Notes: a model not told the origin generated them from the letters alone. Shown: positions 1 to 8,334, counted from the stretch's first letter. The stretch is 64,000 nucleotides of DNA from G963667915 sp965197385 (GCA_965197385.1 CBDANA010000006.1:434001-498000), one strand, 5' to 3'. Program-made: numbers and translations.

Positions 1-1
1 T

Positions 2-226
2 GACCCGATGATCACGGCGAGCGGCCGGCGTGTGTTCGACGGCCTTGTCGCCTGTCCGCGCGCTCTTCCGTTCGGGACGAAGGTCAGAATCGGGGACAAG
101 GCCTACCTCTGCTATGACCGCCTGCACCGGAAGTACGACGATCGGTTTGATATCTGGATGTCCACGAAGAAGACCGCTCTCGCATTCGGTAAGCGAAGAT
201 TGCTTGTCGAAGTCATGGAGGACTAG
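2..226 (+). CDS. 3D-domain protein, C-terminal part (cut by left edge)
   Basis: The reading frame is open to the left edge, so the 5' end is missing; the first ATG at 8 is probably internal. The residues ITASGRRVFDG, ACPRALPFGTKV and YDRLHRKYDDRFDIWM match the 3D (Asp-Asp-Asp) domain, a double-psi beta-barrel found at the C terminus of MltA-type lytic transglycosylases and of small secreted cell-wall proteins. The aspartates of the D..DDRFDIW stretch are the signature. A cell-wall-directed role is likely, but the part that would show a signal peptide or LysM domain lies outside the window. The stop overlaps tail to tail with a minus-strand pseudouridine synthase remnant. Confidence 0.8.
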   Translation, partial: DPMITASGRRVFDGLVACPRALPFGTKVRIGDKAYLCYDRLHRKYDDRFDIWMSTKKTALAFGKRRLLVEVMED

Positions 227-333
227 ATCTCACCACGTATCAGAGCACTCAGATCTGCGGGGACAGGTGTCTCGATTTCCAGCGTCTCGCGCGTGCCCGG
301 ATGAGGAAGCGTGATGCGCCACGCATACTGCAC
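223..333 (-). pseudogene. RluA-type pseudouridine synthase, C-terminal remnant
   Basis: The minus strand reads QYAWRITLPHPGTRETLEIE followed by TPVPADLSALIRGEI and a TAG stop. This resembles the last strand of RluA-family 23S rRNA pseudouridine synthases, which end in a [HY]AWRL.LPHP..GE.L..E.P.P.DL pattern. A TAG stop lies two codons upstream of the recognisable part and no catalytic HRLD motif is present, so only about 35 residues survive. The assignment rests on this short tail alone. Confidence 0.5.
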
Positions 334-426
334 CTACGCCGCTATAGGTCAACAAAAGCTTGTCCAGCACAGAGATATCCAGTCGACGTCGTGGTAGACG
401 TGGCCGGCGTCGACGACGAAGCGCAC

Positions 427-651
427 CTACGCGCTCCGCAGGACGGGGTGGTCGTTCTGGCGCGCGGCGAATTTCAGCACCGCTCTGATGTCGTCAGACT
501 CCAGACAATGGTAGTCGGCGAGGATCTCCTCGTGGGTCGCACCCGCCGCCAGGAGGTCGAGGACGTCCTTCACACGAATGCGGAGACCACGGATGCACGG
601 GCGTCCTCCGCACACCGCGGGATCGACGGTAATTCGATCGAGTTCGCTCAT
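427..651 (-). CDS. DUF433 antitoxin
   Basis: A 74-residue protein starting MSELDRITVDPAVCGGRPCIRG. The G(G/K)PCIRGLRIRV segment followed by VLDLLAAGATHEEILADY is the DUF433 fold, a winged-helix antitoxin normally paired with a DUF5615 PIN-like toxin. I chose the start at 651 because GGAGC lies just upstream (656-660); longer in-frame starts lack a site and precede the conserved domain. The expected downstream toxin is not intact: right after the stop the strand reads VRFVVDAGHVYHDVDW and then a TGA at 349-351, which looks like the start of a DUF5615 toxin with an internal deletion. It may therefore be an orphan antitoxin. Confidence 0.85.
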   Translation of the reverse strand: MSELDRITVDPAVCGGRPCIRGLRIRVKDVLDLLAAGATHEEILADYHCLESDDIRAVLKFAARQNDHPVLRSA

Positions 652-881
652 CTCAGCTCCAGTTGCTGACGGATCCCTGTCGCCCATTCTACCGCGTGCG
701 GAAGGCGCCCGTGTGCTGTAGCCGGCCTCTCGTGAGCCATCAGTCACATACCAACGTCGACTCCTCCACCGAGTTGACGACCGCTCAGTAGCTGAGGAAC
801 ACCGAAGCCTGGAAGCGCCGGCGTGTCGCTGTCCGCGCGGCTGCGCCAGGCGATGGCGCGGACGCAGACCTGGACGGGGCG

Positions 882-1677
882 GGCGGCATCAGTCAACGCG
901 GTCATGGCTGGTACGCCCGCAGCACCTTGCGCAGGGCCGCCTCATCGTCGGCCCAGGCCGTCTGGATCGTCCGTAGCGCCGATTCGGCGGTCGGCGCTTG
1001 TCGGGCGAGCACCCGGTTCTGCTGCTTCAGCAGCCCCCGATCGGCCGCATGGTCGAGGAACTTGAACAGGTAATCGTAGTAGCCGTCAATGTTTAGGAAG
1101 ACGCACGGTTTTTCATGCAACTCGAGCGGCTGTTGCGCCCACGCCAGCGCTTCGAAGATCTCCTCGACCGTCCCGAAGCCACCGGGAAGGGCGAGACAGG
1201 CGTGGGCCAGCGACTGCATCTTGTGCTTCCGTTCATGCATCGTGTCGACCACGTGCAGGCGGCTCAGGCCCTCGTGGGCGAGGTCCTGATATGCGAGCTG
1301 CCGCGGGACGACACCGGTGACGAAACCGCCGTTCCTCAGGACGGCGTTGGCCAGGACGCCCATCAGTCCGACGCGGGCGCCGCCGTAGACCAGTCCGATG
1401 TTATCGGCCGCCATCAGGCGGCCCAGCGTCATGGCCTCGTCGATATACCGCTGCTCCTGTCCAAGGTTGCCGCCCAGGTAGACACAGATGTGCTTCGCCG
1501 CGTCCGGCCCCTCGGGTGACGCACGTTCGGTGTCCCGGTTCGGGGGTCTGTCGGTAGACATCGCGTCAGCTTTCCTCGTCCCGCTCCGGCATGAACACCA
1601 ACTCGAAGGACGCGTCGACCCCGAGCTCAGCAACGTCCTGGTCGAGGTGGCTCGACCTGATGCAACACGCGGACGCC
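882..1677. repeat. Direct repeat copy 1 (LOG gene block)
   Basis: This block is nearly identical to 42837-43620 in the same orientation. It covers the LOG-family gene and the last codons of a resolvase remnant. Identity starts at GGCGGCATCAGTCAACGCGG and ends at ACACGCGGACGCC on both sides. Copy 1 is about 12 bp longer, owing to a 13-bp segment absent from copy 2 and a single base absent from copy 1. No IS ends are visible at the junctions. Confidence 0.9.
902..1561 (-). CDS. LOG-family protein (Rossmann-fold phosphoribohydrolase-like), intact copy
   Basis: A 219-residue protein of the TIGR00730/LOG family. It contains KHICVYLGGNLG (first Rossmann strand), VYGGARVGLMG and the signature PGGFGTVEEIFEALAWAQ, with the preceding MHERK. 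LOG proteins cleave the N-glycosidic bond of nucleoside 5'-monophosphates, releasing cytokinin-type bases in plants; bacterial members act on AMP or have unknown substrates. The start at 1561 has GAGGAAAG upstream. Its length matches the family. A frameshifted near-duplicate lies at 42857-43504. The neighbours are mobile-element debris, so context gives no pathway. Confidence 0.88.
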   Translation of the reverse strand: MSTDRPPNRDTERASPEGPDAAKHICVYLGGNLGQEQRYIDEAMTLGRLMAADNIGLVYGGARVGLMGVLANAVLRNGGFVTGVVPRQLAYQDLAHEGLSRLHVVDTMHERKHKMQSLAHACLALPGGFGTVEEIFEALAWAQQPLELHEKPCVFLNIDGYYDYLFKFLDHAADRGLLKQQNRVLARQAPTAESALRTIQTAWADDEAALRKVLRAYQP

Positions 1678-1880
1678 GGCCACGGTGGTGATCCCGAGTT
1701 CAATGCAGAGTGCGGACACGGACGTGTCACGGTGGGCCATTGCGGCCTGGGCCAGCCGCACCTGGGCTTTCGACAGCGCGAACTTCCTGCCGCCGTGGTG
1801 GCGGCCTGCAGCGCGTCGCGCTGCAGGTCCAGGGACTGGGAGCCGTCCGTCTTCGAGACACGGGCGTAGCCGATCAGCAT
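1627..1880 (-). pseudogene. Serine resolvase with a large internal deletion
   Basis: The N terminus reads MLIGYARVSKTDGSQSLDLQ, the catalytic-domain start of small serine recombinases (the serine is in YARVS). After about 27 codons the sequence jumps, in another frame, to GGRKFALSKAQVRLAQAAMA and AHRDTSVSALCIELGI, the C-terminal helix-turn-helix. About 110 central codons are missing, so no active enzyme can be made. Its last codons (VRVLHQVEPPRPGRC) also occur at 43570-43620 as the edge of the duplicated LOG block, which suggests the duplication included a resolvase end. Confidence 0.8.
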
Positions 1881-1881
1881 G

Positions 1882-1905
1882 TGTCGCAAACGGCCGTTTG
1901 CGACA
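1882..1905. promoter_or_regulatory. 24-bp perfect palindrome upstream of the resolvase remnant
   Basis: Both strands read TGTCGCAAACGG from the outside inwards, giving a perfect 24-bp dyad one base upstream of the resolvase start codon. Serine resolvases bind inverted 12-bp half-sites of TGTC...GACA type at res sites next to their own gene, so this is probably a recombination or autoregulatory site. A single half-site, TGTCGCAAACCGCC, recurs near 8554. Confidence 0.6.
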
Positions 1906-2179
1906 GACTGGCGCGGGCGCCGTCCAGCGAGCGCAGCCGTGTGTCGTATCTCGTGTCTGATTCTATGTTTTGCAGACGTCGAGCGCGTATGCGCCAGATG
2001 TACCGGTGTTCGGTACAAGGCCAGATGGTCATGATCTCGTTCAACCAATCGAGCGTCGCTCGGTGCTCCTCGGTGAACCGCTGTGCGATCGCGCTGCGGT
2101 GGATTAACGGCTTTAGATGGCAGCGCGGTAAGATTGCGGTCGGTGGGGGATGGCATCGGTGGTGCCTTCTTTCTGCTTC

Positions 2180-2217
2180 GGGCGCGATGGGTCTGAACCG
2201 TCGCGCCCAAATTTTTG
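2180..2217 (+). terminator. Rho-independent terminator
   Basis: An 8-bp GC stem (GGGCGCGA at 2180-2187 with TCGCGCCC at 2201-2208) is followed by AAATTTTTG. It would terminate plus-strand transcription entering from the left. No recognisable plus-strand gene lies between 1906 and 2180, so its gene appears to have been lost; the rest of that stretch holds nothing I recognise. Confidence 0.65.
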
Positions 2218-2311
2218 TGTGGGTGTCTTCGTTCGAGCCAGCCTATAGTCCTATCAAAAGTAGCCGGCAACACCCGCCAAACGATAGGTTCTACCGAAAG
2301 GAAACTCTCCC

Positions 2312-2653
2312 ATGTATTGCACCCGATGTGGTGCCCAGCTGGCACAAGGAGCGGAGTTTTGTCAGGGCTGCGGCAGACGTATTCCACCAGAGAGCCCTCC
2401 CGCTTCAACTCTTCCAATCGAAACAGATCGACCTTCAGCATCTACTCATGTCTCATTCGCGGAAACAGGTGCGACGAAACCGAAGGTGTCACATGCAGGA
2501 TTCTGGTGGCGGACGCTTGCTGCTGTCATCGATGGTTTCATTGTCCAGGTCGCATCTGCTTTTGTCGTTTTTTTTTCCACTTGGGTTTTACACGGATGTG
2601 TCCCGAGTCTTGTAGAAAAGCGTCGTGGCGGAAGGCTCCTGCCGACTGGTTGA
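2312..2653 (+). pseudogene. Zinc-ribbon/RDD membrane protein, N-terminal fragment
   Basis: The protein begins MYCTRCGAQLAQGAEFCQGC, a zinc ribbon with CxxC...CxxC, followed by a proline-rich linker and AGFWWRTLAAVIDGFIVQVA, the opening RDD motif and first transmembrane helix. RDD proteins normally continue through two or three more helices. Here the frame leaves the family at about residue 98 and stops at 2653, just before an IS256 remnant, so the gene was truncated by insertion or rearrangement. AAAGGAAA precedes the ATG. Confidence 0.75.
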
Positions 2654-2666
2654 CGACTCTACCGCG

Positions 2667-3024
2667 TTACGCGGCCTGATACCACTGCTCCTGCCTCAGG
2701 AAGGCCGCGAGGTCCTGATGGCCATCGATCTTACGGAAGACGATCTGGCCCACGGCGACGAGGCCGAACAGCACGGTGAGCGCGGCGGCTTCCGTGCTGA
2801 AGGACGCCTGGGTCTTCGTTCGTCGGCGAAATTCACGATTGAGATTCTCTAACGCGTTGGTCGTGCGCAACGACTTCCACATCGCCTTCGGGAAGGTGTA
2901 GAACGTGAGCAGCTCGAGGCCCGCTTCTTCCAGCGACCGCGCGACCGGTGGGCACAACGGGGTCCACTTCTTCAGGAAGGCGTCGTAGGCCGCGCGGGCG
3001 GCCCGCGCTTTCGGGTCCGGCTGA
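2667..3024 (-). pseudogene. IS256-family transposase, C-terminal fragment
   Basis: The strand reads AYDAFLKKWTPLCPPVARSL, then FYTFPKAMWKSLRTTNALEN, LNREFRRRTKTQASFST and a C-terminal QIVFRKIDGHQDL. This is the end of IS256-family DDE transposases, with the catalytic glutamate in the TTNALENLNREFRRR block. The first 250 or so residues, including both catalytic aspartates, are missing. The N-terminal side runs straight into a DUF2293 gene fragment at about 3006-3024, so this is a dead element. Confidence 0.85.
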
Positions 3025-3334
3025 ACTGAACGACGACCGCGCGCAGGGTCGAGTGCTTGCTGGCTCGCCTCGTCAGCGCCGTATTGCCACGTGGAAGGAA
3101 GACGAGATGGTCGAGATCCGCACAGTGCAGACAGAGCGGCTGGTCGCCCTCCATCCGGAGACACCGCCCCTTGGCCAGCTGTGTTCCGCATTCCTCGCAC
3201 ACCGAGTCACGGAGGATCCAGAAAACGACGATGTCATCCGGCTTCTTTCCCGCGCTGGAGGCAGGCTCTCTCCGGAAAACGGGTTTTGCTTCGGACCCGA
3301 TGTCATGACCTGGAGGCTGCCTCCTGGAACACAC
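3006..3334 (-). pseudogene. DUF2293-family protein, N-terminal fragment
   Basis: The strand reads FWILRDSVCEECGTQLAKGR, then MEGDQPLCLHCADLDHLVFL and RASKHSTLRAVVVQFSRTRKR. This is the N-terminal CxxC...CxxC ribbon region of DUF2293 proteins, whose function is unknown. After FSRTRKR the frame enters the IS256 remnant and ends within it. The body of the gene is gone. The start at 3334 is the longest option; the conserved part begins about 35 residues later. Confidence 0.6.
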
Positions 3335-3543
3335 CTTCCGTAAGAATCCGCCCGGTGGTCAACGGTTCGGCGTCGGGCGACGGGATCAGGGCAACGATCC
3401 GCTGACACTCAGGTCTCGTAGGGTGCATCCACGAGATAGTCATGTCAATCGCCAACGGAGCCGGGGGATCTCCCGCGGCTACGCTAGGCTCAGCAGGGCG
3501 TGGAGGTGTATCCTCGACAGTGGCATCCTTGAAAGGCACGCTG

Positions 3544-3768
3544 ATGGCGGACGACACCCCGGTGGTTCACAGCGATCCTGAGATCATGAGCGGGACACCT
3601 GTCTTCACGGGTACGCGTGTGCCGTTCCAGACGCTGCTCGACTATCTCGAAGCGGGACAGCCGCTGTCCGAGTTCCTCGAAGACTTCCCGACGGTCTCGA
3701 AGGAGCAGGCAATCGCCGCTCTAGAACAAGCGAAAGAAGCCCTCCTGGCCCGTGCGCGTCCTGCTTGA
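3544..3768 (+). CDS. DUF433 antitoxin
   Basis: A 74-residue protein: MADDTPVVHSDPEIMSGTPV, then FTGTRVPFQTLLDYLEAGQP and LSEFLEDFPTVSKEQAIAAL. This is the DUF433 antitoxin fold with the SGTPVFTGTRVP core. The start at 3544 is preceded by GAAAGG (3531-3536); a longer frame begins at 3442 but its extension is low-complexity. The stop overlaps by 17 bases the start of a DUF5615 toxin, so the two form a translationally coupled type II toxin-antitoxin pair. Confidence 0.88.
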   Translation: MADDTPVVHSDPEIMSGTPVFTGTRVPFQTLLDYLEAGQPLSEFLEDFPTVSKEQAIAALEQAKEALLARARPA

Positions 3769-4072
3769 CGAGTGCCTCCCGCGCCGGCTGAAGCACAACC
3801 TGGCCGAACATGACGTGCGCACCGTGCCGGAGATGGGCTGGGTCAGCAAGCGCAACAGCGAGTTGCTGCACCTTGCTGAACGCGAGTTCGACGTCTTCCT
3901 CACGGTCGATCGACAGCTCCAGCACCAGCAGCAGCTGTCGGTGTTCAGAATCGCCGTCATCGTGCTGGTGGCACAAAGCAACAGTCTGTCTGATCTCCGA
4001 CCGCTGATTCCGAAGATTCGTGAAGCCCTGCCGGAGGCGAAGCTTGGCGAGGCCACGGTCGTCGGCGATTGA
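3752..4072 (+). CDS. DUF5615 PIN-like toxin
   Basis: A 106-residue protein with a GTG start: VRVLLDECLPRRLKHNLAEH, DVRTVPEMGWVSKRNSELL and EREFDVFLTVDRQLQHQQ. The early D-E-C-L-P and late FLTVDR.L acids are the retained metal-binding residues of the PIN/Mut7-C superfamily. DUF5615 proteins are predicted RNases neutralised by the upstream DUF433 protein. Full family length, no disruption, so the pair looks functional. Confidence 0.85.
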   Translation: MRVLLDECLPRRLKHNLAEHDVRTVPEMGWVSKRNSELLHLAEREFDVFLTVDRQLQHQQQLSVFRIAVIVLVAQSNSLSDLRPLIPKIREALPEAKLGEATVVGD

Positions 4073-4508
4073 CGCATCGCCGACGTCGATGCCGGAGTCG
4101 AAGGGGCCTGGTGAGTACTCAGGAAGTGAATTGGCAGGCCGCGCCGCGACGGTTTCACTGTACCTGTTTTGTACCTCCACCACGGGTTTCTGGCGTTTCT
4201 AGCGGATTGAGAGCATCGTATTCCATGTAAGTTATTGATTCTACTAGGATTGATGCGGACCGACTCCCGCCGCCCCCACCAGTCTAGTTGCCACCACGCC
4301 ACCGTGTTGACGATCGCCGGCGACAGCTACCGGCTCAAGGCCGCCACACGCCACCAGGCATCCCGCACGCCACAGGAGGTGCCACGGCAATAGCGCTCAT
4401 CGGGACGTGGCCTCCCGTCGCTCGGCTCCGTCCGGCCACGTCCCGATGACCACGACAACTCAACACTGGAGGGTCCTTTTCAGGTTGCCATTTCCATGTA
4501 CAGAGAAG
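4073..4508. other. Non-coding stretch with an inverted repeat
   Basis: I see no gene between the toxin and the terminator at 4509. The only structure is a 16-bp perfect inverted repeat, 4397-4412 and 4434-4449 (TCATCGGGACGTGGCC and its complement), with a 21-base loop. No T-run follows on either strand, so it is more likely a protein-binding site or a mobile-element relic than a terminator. Confidence 0.5.
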
Positions 4509-4537
4509 GCCGCGGCGGGGAGCGGTCCCGCCGCGGC
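4509..4537 (-). terminator. Strong GC hairpin downstream of a minus-strand gene
   Basis: GCCGCGGCGGG at 4509-4519 pairs perfectly with CCCGCCGCGGC at 4527-4537 across a 7-base loop, 10 bases after the stop of the gene at 4548. Read on the minus strand it is followed by CTTCTCTG, a weak U-rich tract, so it probably acts as that gene's terminator. Confidence 0.5.
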
Positions 4538-4547
4538 GTTTCGTGCG

Positions 4548-4829
4548 TCAGGCGGCGTCGTCGGCGTCGTCCTGCGGGTTGCGGAATTCGATGGCGTTCT
4601 GCAACTCGTAGATCCGCGTGTTGGCGAGGTCCGCGACCTTCGCAACCGTCAGCAGGTCATCGCGGCCGAATGCGGGAGTGCGATCCCAGGTGGAGCCGCG
4701 GCGGAACAGGCGGGTGATGTGGACGCTGTAGAACACGCCTTCGTCCGTGGCGGTGTTCTGCCAGATGGTGGCGGTGATCCTGCCGACTCGGATCTCCGCG
4801 ACGGGCCTGCCGTTGGTGTTGTTTGCCAT
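4548..4829 (-). CDS. Small conserved hypothetical protein
   Basis: A 93-residue protein starting MANNTNGRPVAEIRVGRITA, then TIWQNTATDEGVFYSVHITR and FGRDDLLTVAKVADLANTRI. I recognise it as a small family common in plasmid- and transposon-rich genomes, but know no function for it. AGGAGAAACGA directly upstream of the ATG is a good ribosome binding site and decides the start over a longer frame. The composition suits a soluble beta-rich protein with a short C-terminal helix. It stands alone, followed by a GC hairpin. Confidence 0.7.
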   Translation of the reverse strand: MANNTNGRPVAEIRVGRITATIWQNTATDEGVFYSVHITRLFRRGSTWDRTPAFGRDDLLTVAKVADLANTRIYELQNAIEFRNPQDDADDAA

Positions 4830-5444
4830 TTCGTTTCTCCTGTCCGTTGTGGGCGTGATTGCCCTTCCGCTCATGTCGAGCTGGCGGAAGGGGATGAGCG
4901 ACCTGGACAGGAGGCCGTGCGGGAGCGGTGGCAGGAGGCACAGGAGCGCGGGGGCAATGGACGTGACAGGGACCGAAGGTAAGCGGAGCGTCCTGGCGCG
5001 GCGCGGTGCGCGCTACCCGACTGCCGCCGCGGAGCGGGGCTGATGGCAGACAACAGGAGGCGAGATGGGCGGGGTCGTGTCGGTGGATAGGTGGCGCTAG
5101 ATGCAGAGTCATGGCGGCGGTTGGGAGTGTAGGCCGTCCGGGTGTGGAGCGTCGTCGGGGGCGTTGGGATCACGCTCCCGCGTTCGGCCGCGTAGCGGCG
5201 GGTGCCGCTGTCCGCCAGCCACGCGTACGCGTCGCTGGCCGACGCGCGATCGTCGTTCGGTGACAACGGCGGGGGTGGCGATGGTGCCCCGCCGCGCGGA
5301 TCAGCGCGTGGTCGTCTCTGCGGTTCACGATCTCACGCCGTCCACAGAGGGTCTTCAACGCCCTCGGACATCTGATTGCGAACGAGAGATACGATGAGGG
5401 GAAGCTATGACAGGTTCATCTGTAAGCTATTTATATAGAATGAG
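4830..5444. other. No recognisable gene
   Basis: This 615-base GC-rich stretch contains only short overlapping frames without family resemblance or ribosome binding sites. I see no tRNA-like or IS-end structure. It separates the small hypothetical gene from the integrase remnant. Confidence 0.5.
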
Positions 5445-6151
5445 TTACCTCGTCTCTATGGCAGAGGCCCAGTCGTCCATCAGGCGACGCCGGCGCTCGA
5501 AGATCACTGCGCGCATATGCTGCGTCTGTCGGGTTGCGCACCGTATGAGCGAGCGCCGCTTCGACCACTTCGCGGGGTGTGTTCGTCCGCTCCGCCGCCC
5601 AATCCCGAAAGCTCGACCGGAACCCATGCGGCACGGCGGCGATGCCGAGTTCTTTGATCAATTTCGACAGCGTCACGGTGGAGAGTGGCTTCCCGCACCG
5701 ACTGCGGAACACGAGGCCGGTGCAATCGCTCAGTCTCGGTGCGTCGTGCAGGATCGCGAGCGCGCGCCCCGATGCGCGGGAACGCATAGACGCGCAGACT
5801 GCGCGGCCAGTCCCGCGCGTACTTGGCATTCCGCCAGCCGCGGCGCTGCTGCTCAAGCACCGCGGCGGCGGCTTCTTCGACCGTGGGTACGTGCTGAACA
5901 TGGCGCTGCTCGGTCAGCGGATCTCCGCCTGCCCGCGCCTGCTTACGGTGGGCGAACGCCACGTCGCGCGCCTCGGCCAGCGACACCAGCGGGTAGCCGC
6001 CGAGCCCGAGCATCCGGGGTCGGTCTCGAATGACCAGCCGTTGCACCCACCGCCGCGCCCCGGACGGGTCGACGCGCAAGTTCAGGCCGCGACCGTCGCA
6101 GTAGAAGCCGGGCTGGGCGGTGCGCACGAACCGCGGCGGCTGAAGTTCGGA
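5445..6151 (-). pseudogene. P4-type tyrosine integrase, frameshifted and internally deleted
   Basis: The N-terminal part reads PGFYCDGRGLNLRVDPSGAR, then QRLVIRDRPRMLGLGGYPLV and SLAEARDVAFAHRKQARAGG, the DUF4102 arm-binding domain of P4-like integrases. The C-terminal part, in a different frame, carries GLVFRSRCGKPLS, HGFRSSFRDWAAERT and ALAHTVRNPTDAAYARSD, the catalytic H-x-x-R, His and Tyr region. A third frame is needed for the last FERRRRLMDDWA. The middle with the first catalytic arginine is missing, so it is inactive. It marks an old integrative element; no tRNA attachment site is visible. Confidence 0.85.
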
Positions 6152-6161
6152 CAGTACGACC

Positions 6162-6218
6162 TTGACCGACTTGATTGGCCCGAGTTATGCTGCTCATTCA
6201 TAATGAGACTGAGTCTCA
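6162..6218 (+). promoter_or_regulatory. Promoter with overlapping dyads (possible Fur-type box) of the iron ABC operon
   Basis: A -35 like TTGACC (6162-6167) and a -10 like TATGCT (6186-6191) are 18 bases apart. They are followed by two overlapping dyads: CTCATT-CAT-AATGAG (6193-6207) and TGAGACT-G-AGTCTCA (6204-6218). Overlapping TGAGA/TCTCA dyads are typical of Fur-family operators, which fits the downstream iron(III) transporter. The ATG at 6203 lies inside the dyads, so the transcript would be almost leaderless. The assignment is by eye. Confidence 0.5.
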
Positions 6219-7300
6219 GTTCTACGCCGAGGCTTTCTCTGGATGCCGTGTCGTTCCGCTACGGGCCAATCCTGGCGGTGGACGGCGTTTCACTGGAGGT
6301 GGCCGAAGGGGAAATTGTGTGCCTGCTGGGCCCCTCGGGTTCGGGCAAGTCCACGCTGTTGCGGCTGATTGCCGGGATCGAGCGCCCTTGGTCTGGTCGC
6401 GTGCTGCTCGACGGCGTCGCGGTGGCCGGGCGGGGCACATTCGTCGAGCCCGAAGAGCGCCGCGTCGGGATGGTCTTTCAGGACTACGCGCTCTTCCCAC
6501 ACCTGACCGTGGCGGCCAACGTCGCATTCGGGATTCGGCGGCAGCGCAAGGCCGATGTCGACTCACGGGTGGCCGTGATGCTCGACCGCGTGGGGCTGCG
6601 TCAGTATGCGGACAGCTACCCGCACATGCTGTCGGGAGGCGAGCGGCAGCGCGTCGCGCTGGCTCGCGCTCTCCTGCCTGGCCCACGCGTGCTGCTCATG
6701 GACGAAGCATTCTCCAGCCTCGATAGCCGTCTGCGCGATCGCATCCGTCAAGACACCTTGAAGCTGCTCCGCGAGACCCGCACGACGGCGGTCCTCGTCA
6801 CGCACGACCCCGGTGAGGCGATGCGCCTTGCCGATCGGATCGCGTTGCTGCACGAGGGGCGACTTGTTGAGTGTGCTCCCCCCGAGGACCTGTACAGCAA
6901 GCCAGCGACTCTTGCCGCCGCGCGCTTCATCAGCAACGTCAACGAGCTGCGTGGGGTTTGCAGGGACGGCTACGTTCTGACGCCGCTTGGCTGCTTCACC
7001 GCGCCGCACTTGGCCGACCAGACGGAGGCCTGCGTTTGCATCCGCCCGCACAGCGTCCGGGTCGCACCTCGCGGCGACGGCGTGCCCGGCCGAGTGGTCA
7101 GCACCTCGTTCTTGGGCGAGGTCAATCACGTGGCCGTGGCGGTGAACGGCTTGGCCGCGCCGCTGACGATCCGCACGCCGGGGCGCACGCGGCTGTCGCC
7201 CGACGACACGGTGTATCTCGCAGTCGATCCCGAGGACGTGCAGGTCGTGGCCCACGACGAGCACAGTGCCCTGATGCCCGTTCGTGCCGAAGGAGTTTGA
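6203..7300 (+). CDS. fbpC: Iron(III) ABC transporter ATP-binding protein
   Basis: A 365-residue ATPase with Walker A GPSGSGKS (43-50), Q-loop FQDYALFPH, signature LSGGE (143-147), Walker B LLMDEAF (D167/E168) and the H-loop at H201, followed by a C-terminal TOBE-like regulatory domain. This layout matches FbpC/FutC, which power Fe3+ uptake, rather than the sugar or polyamine ATPases. It overlaps the downstream binding protein by one base. The start at 6203 lies in the putative operator; an upstream extension would run into the integrase remnant. The cognate permease downstream is broken, so the ATPase may lack a partner. Confidence 0.85.
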   Translation: MRLSLSSTPRLSLDAVSFRYGPILAVDGVSLEVAEGEIVCLLGPSGSGKSTLLRLIAGIERPWSGRVLLDGVAVAGRGTFVEPEERRVGMVFQDYALFPHLTVAANVAFGIRRQRKADVDSRVAVMLDRVGLRQYADSYPHMLSGGERQRVALARALLPGPRVLLMDEAFSSLDSRLRDRIRQDTLKLLRETRTTAVLVTHDPGEAMRLADRIALLHEGRLVECAPPEDLYSKPATLAAARFISNVNELRGVCRDGYVLTPLGCFTAPHLADQTEACVCIRPHSVRVAPRGDGVPGRVVSTSFLGEVNHVAVAVNGLAAPLTIRTPGRTRLSPDDTVYLAVDPEDVQVVAHDEHSALMPVRAEGV

Positions 7301-8334
7301 TGATGACCCGTAGCCCGTTGAACCGCCTCACGCGAGTGGGCCTGCTGGCCTGCCTGGCAGCCCTGGTCGCCGGCTCCGTCGCTGCGCAGGAGTTGAATCT
7401 CTACACGACACGCGAACCCGGCCTCATCCAGCCATTGCTCGATGCCTTCACCGAGCAGAGCGGCGTCACGGTCAACAGCCTCTTCGTGCGCGGCGGGCTC
7501 GCCGAGCGCGTCGGGGCCGAGGGCACACGGTCGCCGGCCGACGTGTTGATGACGGTCGATTTGGGTAACCTGCTTGACTTAGTGGAACGGGGGCTGACCC
7601 AGCCGGTCGAGTCGGCGACGCTCGAAAGCGCGATCCCGTCGAACCTGCGCGGGCCGAACGGCGAGTGGTTCACCCTCTCGATGCGCGCCCGCGTCCTTTA
7701 CGCAGCTAGGGACCTCAATCTTTCGTCCTTCACCTACGAGCAACTCGACGATCCTCAGTGGCGCGACAGGGTCTGCAGCCGCGCCGGACAGCACCCGTAC
7801 AACACGGCGCTCTTCGCGGCCTACATCGCTCATCACGGCGAGGCGCAGACCGAGAGCTGGCTGCGCGGGCTCACGTCGAATCTGGGGCGTACGGCCGCTG
7901 GCGGCGACCGTGATGTTGCGCGTGACATCATGGGCGGCATTTGCGAGATCGGAATCGGCAACTCCTACTACGTCGGGCTGATGCGCAACGGCGCCGGCGG
8001 GCCTGAGCAGGAGCAGTGGGGCGCAGCGATCAAGGTGATCCTGCCAACGTTCGAGAGGGGCGGTACGCACGTGAACATCTCGGGGGCGTCGGTCGCGAGG
8101 AACGCGCCGAATCGCGCCGCCGCCGTGCGGTTCCTCGAGTACCTTGTGTCGGATGAAGCCCAGAAGCTCTACGCGGAAGCCAACTTTGAGTACCCGGTCA
8201 AGGCAGGCGCCACGGTGCACCCGATCATCGCGGCGCTCGGCCCGCTGAACATCGACTCGCTGCCGCTCACCGAGATCGTGCGGCACCGCAACACGGCGAG
8301 CCGGCTGGTGGACCAGGTCGGGTTCGACGATTGA
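7300..8334 (+). CDS. fbpA: Iron(III) periplasmic binding protein
   Basis: A 344-residue exported protein with a Sec signal ending near SVAAQE, then LNLYTTREPGLIQPLLDAFT, which matches the NVYSxR opening of FbpA/FutA ferric-binding proteins. The later NSYYVGLM contains the paired tyrosines that usually ligate iron, and GTHVNISGASVARNAPN is the family's conserved second-lobe segment. AGGAG (7291-7295) serves either ATG at 7300 or 7303. It delivers Fe3+ to the membrane permease, whose gene starts 4 bases before this stop but is truncated. Confidence 0.87.
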   Translation: MMTRSPLNRLTRVGLLACLAALVAGSVAAQELNLYTTREPGLIQPLLDAFTEQSGVTVNSLFVRGGLAERVGAEGTRSPADVLMTVDLGNLLDLVERGLTQPVESATLESAIPSNLRGPNGEWFTLSMRARVLYAARDLNLSSFTYEQLDDPQWRDRVCSRAGQHPYNTALFAAYIAHHGEAQTESWLRGLTSNLGRTAAGGDRDVARDIMGGICEIGIGNSYYVGLMRNGAGGPEQEQWGAAIKVILPTFERGGTHVNISGASVARNAPNRAAAVRFLEYLVSDEAQKLYAEANFEYPVKAGATVHPIIAALGPLNIDSLPLTEIVRHRNTASRLVDQVGFDD

